Shown: piece after piece, positions 1 through 11,981 of the stretch
How the letters are laid out: the number at the start of each line of letters is the position of its first letter
Position numbering within the stretch: the first letter of the stretch is position 1
Assembly: GCA_014338405.1 (NCBI GenBank)
Contig: JTDE01000754.1
Coordinates: 24,636-88,635 of the forward strand
DNA length: 64,000 bases
Direction: 5' to 3'
Origin: Paragonimus skrjabini miyazakii
Lineage: Eukaryota > Platyhelminthes > Trematoda > Plagiorchiida > Troglotrematidae
Translations under genes and position numbers: made by a program
The notes under the pieces: generated by a model
What the model was told of the DNA's origin: nothing
Databases searched by the model: none
The model's input: only the letters and a program-made list of their open reading frames with translations

Positions 1-2117
1 GTTATGATGAGGGAAGAGGACAGGACCTTTAAGACAGCCACCAAGTTGTGCGACAAAACCTCAGTGAGAAAAAATGACGCCTCGAAAATTGTCCAATAGG
101 TTTCATACTCTTAAAGTCGGCAGTTTTGCGGCATCATCGGTAAAGGAAAACACAGTGTAAACCCATGTCCGGTGAGATGATTAATGGTGTCAGTTACATG
201 TATTAGGTCCATACACATTATGAGCTATGTAGGGGGTGTTGTTCGTGTATTCTCTGACAAAAGCATTTTATTATGAGAATCACGTTAACTGGTCCATAGG
301 TACACATGAGAAAATGTGTACAAAAGGAATTCGGACATTTAGGTGCGCTTGCGACCTGGTTGGGTTTAAATGAGATTTGCATTTCAAATGCACAGGTGAT
401 ATTCTAACTTACATCATTGATTGAGTGAATCACCCTTTCAGCTAACGTTTCACCCTTTGTAATATAAGGCTACATAATTTTCGTTCATTTAGACTCCACT
501 TGTCCTATGAGAGGTAGCCTATTCAAATGTTCTGTAATACGTACCATCAGTACATTTGTCAATTGCTCCCTGAGTAGGAGCATGAAATTGTTTATCTTCT
601 GCCCGAGCTGCGTGTACCGGCCATTCTAAATCCCTTTACTGCCAGCACTTCTCTGAAAGTGTCACACCCGAGAAAGGTAGCTGTAAACCTTCCTGGGCCA
701 CAGGTTTGTTGATCAGACTATGAAGTGCGTCGTCCGTTACTGAAAGTAAGCATTCTAGAGGTAGAATCTTGCTAGTCTCACGTATGTCACACAAGTAGAC
801 CTCTTGTAGGATGCACCGTTTTTGATAATCCTGCGGAAGTTAACGCTTCTAGCATTAGAAGAATCACACACGTTACTGATGGATCTAACGGTGAAGCGAT
901 AGCAAAACTACCCTCAAGATGGTGTATGTTGCCGTCAAGTAGAAACGTTACTTTTTCGTAAGTATGCTTATGACAACCGTTTATGTTGGTCTTTGAGTAA
1001 ACCAAAATGTGAAGTTTATCACTGAAAGCAAATACAAAGATACTCAACGGCTCCTATGCGTGACATACTCGTATTCAGTTAAAAGTCATTCAGGAAAAAA
1101 TATCTACTTATTCTCCACATTTATCGAAGGGACTATACGCATGAAACTTAAGACCGCTTCCAAAAGTATTTACGGTCTTTTGTACAATCCTAATAACTCC
1201 GCAAGTTACTGATATGGTGCACAGTAGCCACCGTTCGTTGTAAATATTTGTCACACTGTACACTGTACACTACTGTATGTCGCTTGATTGTCGTAGACCC
1301 TAGCAATCTTTGTTATTTTCGATTCATCAGTGTTTTATAAACGCCTTCTCAAATCGTATCTAATACTGGCTTTAGACGAACTGGTTGAGATATCATCCGT
1401 TTTCCTGATACAAATAAGTGTATCCACAAAAATACTTACTGCCCCTTTTGCGGGGATTCCATAAATAAATTAAATCAGCTCTTTTCAATTCCTTCAGTTC
1501 TTCTAAATACAGTTTAACCAAAATGCTTAGTAAATTCGACTCCGAGTGGATACTATCAACACACACGAACTAACGTTGTTCTGCAGGGTTACATTACTGA
1601 AAACATGTATTGACTGAAGTGGTATGTAAGTAGCTCGACAGTGACTAGGCAATACAAGACAGTTCATGAAACGGCCGTTCAAGTTTAATATGACCAAATC
1701 CTGTTGGAAACCCACAAATCTTTTGGGTCCGTCAAACCAGGGAAAAGTAACCGTTAAACAAAATGGCGAACACCATGTAGAGGTTACCTAGAGACTGCTG
1801 TTGTTTACTTTGCTAGAGCAGTCACCACTTAAATAAGCTTATCCGAGCGTTTTTCAGGTGCATCTTGTATTGTGCACATTTTCCATTAGCCAAGTTTCAG
1901 ATGCCGTCGGCTGCGTTGGTAGCTCGCGACGTATTTTCGCTCTTTCTCTCTCAGATTATTATAGTTGATTAAAATCGAATGGTTTCAAACGGTTTGCACA
2001 TAGAGTTCTCTCATTTAAGTCACTGATGTAGCTGCTCAAGTTGTTCCAACTTGGATTCATTGGAACAAAAATAGAATCGATTAATAAGGAGCGCGATGGA
2101 CTGTAATAAATGATTGA
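1..2117. other. No recognisable gene (downstream flank)
   Basis: I see no exon, RNA gene or recognisable repeat here. The open frames on both strands are short, lack plausible splice sites and show no family signature. It lies downstream of the RhoGAP gene and beyond the 3' end of the first LINE. A late exon of the RhoGAP gene could be hidden here, but nothing supports one. Confidence 0.5.
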
Positions 2118-2118
2118 A

Positions 2119-2145
2119 CATCATCATCATCATCATCATCATCAT
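2119..2145 (-). repeat. (CAT)9 / (ATG)9 microsatellite, LINE tail
   Basis: Nine perfect CAT units on the plus strand, read as ATG on the strand of the adjoining LINE. They sit just beyond its 3' region. RTE-type LINEs often end in short tandem repeats rather than poly(A), so I take this as the element's tail and the point where the 3' end of the insertion meets host DNA. Confidence 0.75.
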
Positions 2146-2260
2146 AACAGACATGAGCCTGACCAAAAGGTACTATGGCTCCGGCCGCCGGTCACCTCAA
2201 CAGTGACGTGGAATATCCCAGAAGAAAACGTTACTAACAAGTTTGAAAATTGACAGAAAG

Positions 2261-4449
2261 CTAAGTGGAAGAACTAGAAATGGTATGGATACAGGTCCGC
2301 CATTGACTGCGACACATCGCTATCTCGGTTAGCGTCTCTAACCAGCGGTTTGAGTGATCACGAGGACCCCTTCCAGACAGGCGACACCTACCCACTTTGC
2401 TCAATGGATCAGTCAGGGTCTTCATACTTCGTGACCACATTGTTGCTTGACCACCACGCAGCTTTACCCAACTGTTGGTGGCCTCAGTATATAATGCCTG
2501 GTACGGTAAACGATCAGATGACATACGGAGTACGTGACCCAGCCATCGAAAGCTGTGTACCGTGATTAGTTGACCAATTGATCGCGCATCCCGAGCGTTC
2601 CGGAATACAAGCCGGTGGACTGCTACGTTGCTCACGCGATCAGTCCACTTAAAATAGTCCAATTGGCAGAGACAACGATGGTCAAACACAGCAAGCCTGT
2701 TGATATCTTCCTTGTGAATAGGCCAGGTTTCCGAACCATAGAGCAAAATGGAACGTACACAGGCATTATATACCCTTCCTATCAGCGACAATCGAACGTC
2801 TTTTCGACACCACAGATGACAACGTTTTGGCAAAGGCGACTCGTGCCTTTGCAATCCTCGTTTATATCTCACCAGAAATATTACAGGCTGATGAGATAGT
2901 GCTATCCAAATATGTGAAACTGTCCACAGTCTCAAGCGTATTACCTGCAATGAAGAAAGTCGGAGTGGAAATGTCCCAGTTTTGAAGCAACACTTTGAAC
3001 TTTGAAGGTACAAATCGCATTCCATACAAACCGGCCCGTCCACTCAGCTTGTTCAGCATGGTCTGCATTTCTTCTACAGAGGGGTTGAGTAAAACAGTGC
3101 AGTCCGCGTACTTCAGGTCGGTCAATCTAGCGCCAAGAATAAGCCCAACAACAAGTTCGCTAGATTTCTTAAACGCACCCCCCAGAATGTCGTCCATGAC
3201 AAAATTGAACAGGAAAGGGAAATCGGACACCCCTGACGAACACCACTAGAAGTGATGAACGCCCGAAACAGTTGTCCGTAAACTCTCATCCTGCTTGCAG
3301 AGTGAGCATACAGTGATCTCAGTAGATTCACGTATTTCTGTGGTATTCCATTGTGAAGGAGACGGCTCCAGAGAACGTTACGAGCAACTGAATCGAAAGC
3401 AGCCTTTAAATCCAAAGAGACCAAGACCGTCGTTTGCCCATAACAGTGTCGATGTTCCAAGATCCGTCGTAAGGTAAAAATATGATTAACGCACCCCCGA
3501 CCGGATCGGAATCCTGCCTGTTCTTCGCGCACCTGACTTTCTCTGGGCTTAGTGAACCGAAGTAAAATGATGCCATTGAGTAACTTGGACGCATTAGACA
3601 CCAAACTGATGCCTCTGTGTTTGTCACACAGACTTCGGGCCTTTTTTTTGAAAACGGGCACCTCTTCCGTCTCTCAGATAGTCTGGAGAAGTTTTGTTAG
3701 TTCTGATAGCAACCTCTCCCCACTATCCTTGGAAAGAGAAGGAGAGAGGAGGTCCGGTCTAGCAGTCTTATTACGTTTCACTAACTTGAGCTCCGGGACC
3801 AACTCTGTTTCCGACGGAGAACCGTCTGGACTGCAATAACTGACCATTCGGGTCCCGTCCTCCACACTATCTGACTGAGGCCAGCTGAACTGTTCATCAA
3901 AATGTTCAGCCCACTTGTCAAGTCGGCGCGATTGACTGGTAATAAGTGAACCATCTTTTTCACATATGGTCTCATTTACACCGCCTTGACGGCCAGTACA
4001 ACCACGGATCAGGGAAAAAACCTTCCACTATTCCGAGATAAAAGAACTTTTTCCATCTCTTTCGATTGTTCGACCAAGTATTGCTCACGGTCTTTGCGCA
4101 AACTTTTAGTCAGCTTGCGTTTGAGTTCTCGACGGTCGCCAACATATTCAGAACCAGATGGGATCGAACGACGCTTGTTCATGAGGTTTATCGACGTGAC
4201 AGAAATCCAGTTCTGTCGCAACTAAACAGCTCCTTCGGAACATACCTGTTCACAGCATGCCTTCATAGCCTCGACGATTTGTTCCCAATGTTCATTAGGA
4301 TCCTTCATCTGACTCGAACTGGGTAACTTGTTCACCAATGCCTTCTGGTAAGCGTTCTTTACATCCTCATCGCTCGAATGCCAGTTAAGCACCTTGCATT
4401 TGCGAGCGTATGTCCTCTGGGCAAATGACAAAACAAAACGGGCACGCAC
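2261..4449 (-). pseudogene. LINE reverse transcriptase, broken (first copy)
   Basis: Reverse transcriptase part of the first LINE, spread over several minus-strand frames. Visible blocks in order are VFKKKARSLCDKHRGISLVS (fingers), REEQAGFRSGRGCVNHIFTL, LDLKAAFDSVAR (motif A with the catalytic Asp), SGVRQGCPIS (motif B), then FLFNFVMDDI. The catalytic motif reads YADC where active enzymes have YADD. After it come the YGMRFVPSKFKVLLQNW thumb region and the C-terminal LLYGSETWP, FDHRCL and RVSNVAV blocks. Frame shifts occur near 3.1-3.2 kb and 3.67 kb, and upstream of 3.8 kb. The damaged catalytic motif and multiple frame breaks mark it as a fossil. Confidence 0.85.
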
Positions 4450-4479
4450 AACAGCATGGTCCGAGTCCAGGTAGTTGCT

Positions 4480-5215
4480 TCAAAAGGCACGACAGTTCTT
4501 ACCAGAGTGGCACCACCTGTAACCGACTGCTATATGATCCAAATATGTCCACAGCTGAGAAGCACACGGAAGTCTCCATGTAACACAGTGTTTCTTCCTG
4601 TGTTGGAATGTAGTGCTAGAAATATAGAGGCCGTGGGATGCGCACAGTTGCAGCAGTCTTTCGCCATTATCAGTGCGTTTTGCCCGGACACCAAACATAC
4701 CTCCTAGCCTCTTCTCGTCCGAAGAAAAACGACCAAGCTGAGCTTTAAAATCGCCCGTTAGTATGATGATATCTGAGTGTTTAGTTTGCCTCAGAAGATC
4801 AATGAGGGCGTCACGGAACGCATCCTTGTTAGTATTCGAATAGCTGTTCGTTGGAGTGTACGCCGATATAATGCATAAACAACGTCTTTCTGATTTGCTT
4901 TGACAGACTTTAACCGACGTATCGAGTCTGACAGCGCACAAGCGACTGTTCACTGGAATCCAGTGGAACTCAGTTCGGTTCCCACTCCAGCTTGACCGCG
5001 AGATTCAGTTTCGACGACACCAGAAACCCTGAGACAGAAGCGCTTGGATCGACAGTTATCTAGAGGTGAGCTCAGATGGATAACCGTGCTAGAATCGTAG
5101 ACTCGCGACTCCGACACATAGCATACATCAAGCTCCAGACTTGAGAGAGTACATACCAGAGCAGCTTGCTGACCGACTTATCAGAAAGTGCGGACGTAGA
5201 AGGTGCCAATGTTTA
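4480..5215 (-). pseudogene. LINE endonuclease domain, broken (first copy)
   Basis: This segment is the N-terminal endonuclease of the 2.1-5.5 kb LINE. It would nick target DNA to prime reverse transcription. In order on the minus strand I see VNIGTF at the start, a DVCYVSESR block holding the acidic SE(T/S)R motif, NSRLCAVRLD, then IILTGDFKAQLG. The last corresponds to the family's GDFNAQ metal-binding block but with Asn replaced by Lys. Near the end is YLDHIAV, matching the usual IDHI block. At least one frameshift separates the first third from the rest. The Asn-to-Lys change and the frameshift argue that it is dead. Confidence 0.8.
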
Positions 5216-5391
5216 CCAGTTGTCTTGGCCTCAGAAAACAATTACCCCCTGAAGGCATATGGAAGGGGGAAGAAATAAGGGGTAAAACAGTAGGGGAAAT
5301 TTGAGATCGGTTATTACTGTCGCTGTCGAGAGAACGATAACTTCTGATACTTCCTGGTCGTTTATGCCGCGGAAGAAGGTTGACTTGAGAA

Positions 5392-5499
5392 ACCCCACCC
5401 CGAGTCTCTGACTCAAAAGTCTGACCTGCGAGACAACAGGATATAGGGTTTCCTTGGGGGACCCCACTCGGAGCCAATGACTCAACAGTCTAACTCACT
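5392..5499 (-). repeat. Imperfect 69-base direct repeat in LINE 5' region
   Basis: A block beginning ACCCCACCCCGAG at 5392 recurs at 5461 as ACCCCACTCGGAG. Both continue into ACTCAAAAGTCT or ACTCAACAGTCT at equal offsets. The period is 69 bases with about two units visible. It lies upstream of the endonuclease start, in the presumed 5' untranslated region of the minus-strand LINE, where tandem monomers sometimes act as promoters. The promoter role here is inference only. Confidence 0.55.
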
Positions 5500-8400
5500 T
5501 GGCAGAGGGGCTTGCCTAGCCCGAGGGCGCAGTGAATAAAACATTCATGTCTCATTCTGAACACTGCTGCGCGCAGTGGATGTACTCGAAGCTATATCAG
5601 GCTTTTGAGAAATAACAATTTTTCGACCGTGTTGGATAATACGCCGGCGGTCACGGTCAATCGTTGGGCGATCGCAGGGTACCTTTTCTAACCCCCTTCT
5701 TCCTGATACGGAAGACAGCAGTGCCGCAACTATGAAAATAGTTCTGCTGTATGTCCATAGGATCGTGCCTCACTACCTAAGCACTCCTACGCGGTCAGTA
5801 GTACGACATACAATCGTATGAGTGTAACTGTCTTTCGTCTGACTGCTCCCCTTTGGTCTGTCTGGCAAAGTTGCACCTGGAAGGACCGGAGTCCCAGTCA
5901 GCATAGCGTGCCGGATCGAAACAATACATAAGCCCGACCACCTCCTCAAGGTAGTAGTATAAATTGGGAATGAATGATTAATATATACGACATACCCATT
6001 GGACGACTTTGTGAACGATTGTTTTGATCGAGCTACATAACCGTACATTTGAGAACATAGCCGTTTTACGCACACATGGTCTGCGCATGTTTTTCAGATT
6101 GGAGACAGAGATTTCCACCAACATCTTATTCCACAATAGCTAACGAACGGTACAAATACAGCAACACAACAAAAAACGGTTTAGAGCCAGGCGCAAGAAA
6201 ATATACCCGCAACATTCACACATCTCAAAACTGTTGTGCTGGAGGCAGTTCATCCTATTTCGTCTTTTGTCGAACAGATAAGTGATCCACGCAATTGCTT
6301 ATAGGGAACAAATCTGTACGGCCACCAAATCTGTAGGTTGGGAAATCAGTTATCCTTCCGACACACTTATTCTGGTGTATCAGTGCACAGAAAAATGCCA
6401 TAGTAGGGAATGAAGGACTGGACGCTGTGTACAATAACTCTTCTTCACGGAAAATGCCCATAAGCACACGAAAAAAATGACGGCGGCTGCCAGGTTAAGA
6501 ATTATGGGCTAACGGATAAGAACGAACACCTTGTAGAAAGTATTAGAAGAATACAGTGGGACTCATCAATGATGTAATTGTATCTGATTCGCATAAAGCG
6601 CACAAACGAAAACAACACAGGAGCCATCGTTAAAAATGTAGAAGCAAAGTGGAAGACTCAAAATAGGCAGTCAGTAATTGTTTTCCTGGTTGCCATAACA
6701 TCTTTGATTGTGAATGTGAAAATGTTAGCGTTCAATAAGTCCGTAACCTCAGAAACCCAGGAGGTGGAACCAGAGTACATCGGAACGAGTGAAACAAGAA
6801 AGAATTTGGAAGAGAGATTAAACACAAGGGATGGCAGCAAACATTTAAACGCATAAGTAGTCGGATAAAATTGGCATAATGGAATAACACGTTAGTTTGA
6901 AGTATGTGTCGTGCAAATCCGGCCTACCTAATGAACATGCTGAAGCCGAATGGATTCCTTGATATGAAAACAACAACGGCGGCGGTGATTTCGGTTATTG
7001 TGTACCAGGTTTGCTCGAAGAGGTTGCGAAAGTAAAGTGTCACATTAGTTTCAAAACTACAGATAAAAGATATGGTTTATGTTGTGACAGTTTTCAAGTC
7101 AATTTTGGTTTTGCTCTGGTTTGCCACGGGATAGATTTAGTCAGCTCATTAGGAACTGGTTGAATCTGAAAAAATAAGGCAAGAATAGGGGAATGGAGTA
7201 ACAGGAAGTGAGAAATTAGGCGATACTGTTAGTGCCTACTGAATGGAATAGATCACACCGTCTAAAGTCCTGTTTACTCTGAACCAAAACATTTTCTATA
7301 ACCTATTACTTACCGTGAGGCATACATACCAGAACACAATTTGTTGATTGTTCTTTCTCACATTCCTTAAAATAACGTCGGGTTTAATGAATCAATCTAT
7401 CTGCTATGAGTAGTATGGTTCAAAGCATGCCTCCGCCAAAAATAGAAACCGTTAAATCCATGAACTACACGATACCTACTTGATAATTCCTTCCATTACA
7501 GACTGTATCTGCCAGGTTCGTACGACACAAACAGGATTCACACAGGGAACAAACATAAAGTCCCAGAAGTCCAATGACCTCCATCAGCTAAACAATACAG
7601 GCTTAGTAAGACGTTGAAATAACAAGTTACCCTTGGACGTAAAACGTAATCGATTCCATCTACTCCACTTCGTTTTACTTCAGTAGTAATAAGCATTCAT
7701 CGACCAGAATAACACTGTTGTAGCTATGGAGGTTTGTTGTAATGCGCTGTAGTAAAAAATGATCGATAAATCTTGTTGCCTAATTGTTTTTGAAGAATGG
7801 ATTGGCGAACACTGGTTTCCCGACAACTATTTTCCCTGGATAAAGTGGTTTCCGCTTTATTGTCCTCGTTACAGTAAAGATTCTGGTATACTGATATAGA
7901 GATGAGCAAATATTTGTTCGTTAGCGTTCTGTTGTTGTTGTTACCAGATCAGAATACGGTCATACCTTCACGCATTCAAGACATCCCACACGTAACACAG
8001 CTGCGTCTTTTAATATACTTACACTCCATTTAAATGTAACATTACTAGTAGGGGATTCCACTTAATACGCAACTTTTACAGGCCACGTGTCTCATTGAAT
8101 CACAACAGTTTGAAAACAGAAAAACGAACGTTTATATTCACTTGCATGGATGAAGTGTATCCGCACACTGGGAAGCAGTTCGTTGTGATTTAACTTGGTG
8201 ACACTTCCCCATGAGGCAAACACACGACCCCAATAGTTGCTTCTAATTTCTTGTCTTCCTGGTGATGGAACCTATCTTTAAGTTCCCGAGTGTACACATC
8301 ATGCTACTCACAAACCAAGGTGCGTGTTATGAAACAAAAGCACCAGAAATATCCAAACTCTCAGCATCTGAATTTGGGCTACCGTCTTTATGGGTATTGT

Positions 8401-10534
8401 TGTCTGTAGTTCAGAACCATATGAACTATTGTGTTGTCCGTAACGACGCGGTCCTAAAAGTTCGATGTTTACTTTAGGATATGTATCCACTGATTCTAGG
8501 TATGACAGTTCATTGTAGATTAGTACAACACTTCCGCATGTGAAATAAAGCTGGTTTGCTGTTTAAATCACATGTGGTGAAGACTACGATGTACTCAAGA
8601 TTCTGCGGGTGGGTTGTAGAAATACATAATGATAAATAGAAAATAAAGATTGACAGCTAACGTCTTGAACCATTTATAGGCATCTCTAACTGAGTTCAGG
8701 CACAGGTCTTTATAACCTCTTACCCGTAACTAACGGTAACCAGTAAAATTTCAGCTTGCACCATTTTCGGTTTACTCCAATCCTTCCGGACGAACGTTCA
8801 TAGATTTGCTGTTTTGTTCTCCCAAGGCTAGACCATGTGAATGCTGGATATTTACTGCTTACGGTATATATAGTAATTTACTGACTTGTGAGCCAGTGTA
8901 AACTGCTAAATAAAAGTGATGGCCAGATACAGTTGGCATCGAATGACTGGTTCGAGACTGGCATCCGAATAGCAAGACGCCCACTCGCTTACCCTGACTG
9001 AATGAAAGAAGCTGTTATTGTCATTACTGTTTATTTCTCGAGATCAATCGATGGCTTGATCTTGATGTCTGTTGCCTACTCAACCAGTCACCCGATTCAC
9101 TTCAGGTTCAACGAACTTGTCACGCTTACAGTCAAAAGTTAAGGGCGTATCCGAAAGTGGAAAACAGAGTTGTCGGTTTCAGCTTCACCATATGCTTTTA
9201 GATGAAATGGCTTCCAGATATTTAAGAACGTACAATTCTACAATCGCACGGGAATGCCCCGGACCTAATGGATGACGATTCACTCCTTAAGCAGACTGCA
9301 ATCTAATGCACGGAAACGAGTGGAATAGAATTTTGCGGTAACGCTGCTTGATCAAGACATTTAATATCAGCATTGTCAGCCAGAACCTAGGGAAAATTTC
9401 AAGATGATTATTGATAGAACCCTATGCGGAACCTAACATCATCGCACAACGAAATGCACCTTTTTTCAAGTTGAATTAATAATAACTGCGTTCTTTATCA
9501 TTTGCCAAATTGCGCAGCCCACTCGGTATATGGTGCCAAGTAGGGCAATGCTGAGACAGGTGCGGGGTTTTTCTAAGGATCGATTAAATGAAGAACGCTT
9601 AGTATTTAGTGAACTTTATCTAGACGATCGACATCGACGAACGAGATCACGTGCGTTACACTACAAACGGTTTGGGCAGCAGACAGTAATCTTATGGTTG
9701 TCAGAGCCGACTATCTGATATGAACTGACTCTCACCGTTAATTTTATTCGTATATATATCTATGTATGTACACATATGTACATAGATATATATTATTTGT
9801 GAGGACTGAGCCTAAAACCACCTCACCCACTTTTTGCTCAAAAGTGTACATCCAACAGATCACTTTTGTGTACACGGTGTCGATTCACAGGAGAATGCAA
9901 CAGACGGTATTGAGACAAGACGGATCAACAGGTGTACTGAGAGAATAGGGAATCATAAAGCACACTGCGTATACTTCAGTTACTGTTCAATCTAACTCTA
10001 ATTTAAGAATATAGTTCAAGATATTGTCAATTCTAAAACTTTAAGACAGTGACTTCAAATGCTTTCCCCGTTGTGGCAAAATATTTATGCAGAAGAGGCT
10101 GAAAATATTTGTTAATATTGGTGCACGCAAGGTCAAAATGTTGCGCTATTTATGTATTTTCTCCCGTTTAGTTGTTCTTTATTGTTGCCCCCAAAAAGCA
10201 ACGACATGTGTAGAATGTCCAGATACATCAGTTCTCTCGTGTGCACAAATTTCAGTCAAATAAAGTTATATTTTAATGAGTGGTGAGTGGCATCAACAAT
10301 TCAGCTTTGGTCAACCTCCGTGATGATTGACAGACAGGTTTAGACAAGTTTGGACAGCCTGCGTAGATGAACTCGGGATAATCACCAATATGTTTTGATA
10401 AATGATTACTTAATGCAACCCCCTTCTTACGAGCACATTGATTTCTCTTTATTTTGATTCTGTGAATACTGCCAACCAGAAGTTACTTTCAAGCGAATAA
10501 GAGCGGGTATTTAGTCACAGTTTGATGCTAATAT
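5500..10534. other. No supported gene; AT-rich flank
   Basis: Between the first LINE and the decayed SINE near 10.6 kb I find no exon I can defend. Up to about 5.9 kb may still be LINE 5' sequence. A 92-codon open frame at 6578-6856 (+) has one hydrophobic stretch (VIVFLVAITSLIV) but no family signature and no clear splice sites. The palindrome at 9752-9793 is listed separately. If the RhoGAP gene has a last exon inside this window, it would be here or in the first 2.1 kb. Confidence 0.45.
9752..9793. repeat. AT-rich inverted repeat (15-base arms)
   Basis: Arms at 9752-9766 and 9779-9793 are perfect reverse complements (ATATATATCTATGTA), with a 12-base loop. Such palindromes are common in AT-rich animal DNA and can extrude as cruciforms. 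No function is implied by the context. Confidence 0.8.
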
Positions 10535-10715
10535 TGCGTTAGTCAGTGCAGTTGTGTCATTAAAGCATGGACCAGAAGTGTAATCCAATTCTTGGAAAGT
10601 ACACACAATATTGAAGCGCTTTAACAAGAGTGAAGTATGAGATTAATGGTTTCATCAAAAAGGAATTCACCGGAAAGTCTAACCAAAAGCGAAAGCCGCA
10701 ATCAATTGTGAGCGA
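10535..10715 (+). mobile_element. SINE family A, strongly decayed copy
   Basis: The stretch from about 10605 to 10712 aligns with the 3' half of the ribozyme-bearing SINE at 21.0 kb. GCTTTAACAAGAGTGAAG here corresponds to GCTCTAACGAGAGCGAAA there. CCGGAAAGTCT and CGCAATCAATTGTGAGCGAT match the conserved tail. The weak tRNA-like part before it starts near 10535. The hammerhead core is ruined: CTGACGA is not kept and GAAA has become GAAG. Similarity was judged by eye and the left boundary is approximate. Confidence 0.5.
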
Positions 10716-11282
10716 TTGCAATTCACAGGACTAGAACTAAACATTTAAAAAATGTCCGAAATGCTTCCACTCTTGTTTCATAACAATGTCGGCAGTTCGC
10801 AGAATTTTGGGAAGTCCATGTTCTACGGAATCACCATAGTGATTTCCCTATTTGTTACAACAATCGATCGGATAAACACTGCACTGACGATTTAACTCTG
10901 GTCCTGTTAATTAATCGTAATCCAAAACTACTGACGATTATTGAAGCAATTCCAATCAAACAACATTGGACGGTTTTGTGTGCACGAAAGACATTGATCC
11001 AATCAGTCTCCTTGTCACAGAGTTGATTACACTATCGACGCGCAAAAGGTCAAACTATGTCATTGTTTCGTTCAACCGTTGTTGTGTTGTGCAGTTTGTG
11101 TAAAACTTTCGGGTTAAGCGTTAGCGACTGATGAAATTTAATTGAAATGATAACATCTTGTGACATATCTTCTGTTTGTTCTCACTAAATGACGAAGTGA
11201 TTAAAACCGCACAGTTATTTCCTACTTCAGTTTAGTGGCCACTAAATGGATGGTCATAATTTTCGAAAGCGTTTCAACTTAC

Positions 11283-11981
11283 CCGAAGGGTCTGTATCGA
11301 TATAGCTGTAATCTTCCAAATCAACGGGGCTTCGCCCATCACCACTATCTTCGGTTGAATGCGTCTGATGAGTCGTCACCGTGTTCAGCCTCGCGATCGG
11401 CCGTCTTCGACCAATCACAAGATTAGACAGAGTATTTTGTCCCGTAGGAATGGTTGTTGTCGTGGACGGTTTATCAGAGACGTACTTGCTACTCACAGTA
11501 AACTGTCTACCAGTAGATCCAAGGAGGCCTTTTTGGCTTATTGATGATGTGGTGCCAGATGAGGCAGGTTGGCTGCTAGTGCCACCGGAAACAAATTTTC
11601 GAAAATTTTTCACCACTAGTGAGGAAGATGAGGGTGCACTGACGACTGAAGGTGACTCGGAAGAGGTCCCGTGACTAGGAGAACTGCATGCTGTTGTGGA
11701 TGATGTGACTGCGGGCACTGTTGATGCAGTTGTCGCTGTTGTTGCCGGAGCTTTAACAATCAACACATGCGAGTTTGAACTCGTAAGGGATTGTAATGGA
11801 TTCGATGTATTTTCCTTTGAAACTAGTGTATCTGCACGCTCTGCAAGTTTGACAAGTCGAACCGGTGCGGTTTCGACGGCCGACAGCGGTGCAGTTACAT
11901 TGCTTTTATAGTCGGTTGCAACTTCACCGGAATGTGAACCTCGATATGGAGTGTACAGTGGAAGTGGACTGCCCAGAAAAG
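11283..11981 (-). CDS. RhoGAP gene exon j (Ser/Thr-rich C-terminal region)
   Basis: A 699-base exon, phase 1 in and out, with acceptor ttattacaatctcag and a strong donor (CCTTCGG then GTAAGT). It encodes about 233 residues of low-complexity Ser/Thr/Pro sequence (for example TTATTASTVPAVTSSTT and SSPSHGTSSESPSVV). An acidic end, DLEDYSYIDTDPSG, follows. No domain is seen; such tails are typical phosphorylation and docking regions. If the donor were skipped, the frame would close after 10 more codons at 11254. That it belongs to this gene rests on strand, order and matching phase. Confidence 0.75.

Larger units (their letters stand above)
2117..5500 (-). mobile_element. RTE-like LINE, decayed, near full length
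   Basis: A non-LTR retrotransposon on the minus strand. It reads from a 5' region (about 5500-5220), through an apurinic-type endonuclease (about 5215-4480) and a reverse transcriptase (about 4450-2860), to a C-terminal block (2860-2261) with the LLYGSETWP and FDHRCL signatures usual in fluke RTE-like LINEs. It ends in a 3' region with a trinucleotide tail, (ATG)n on the element strand, at 2119-2145. The frame changes at least six times and stops interrupt it, so it cannot encode a working protein. The 5' boundary is uncertain and could lie nearer 5.9 kb. Assignment to the RTE clade rests on the C-terminal signature and the microsatellite tail, and is my inference. Confidence 0.85.

Noticed and set aside
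2892..2917. Hammerhead-like string CTGATGA followed by a GATAG/CTATC stem on the plus strand
   Set aside because: The segment after the stem is CAAAT, not GAAA, and no stem I or III can be drawn. It is the antisense of LINE coding sequence.
6578..6856. A 92-codon plus-strand frame with one hydrophobic segment
   Set aside because: No homologous family recognised, no splice or promoter context, and the length is within chance expectation.
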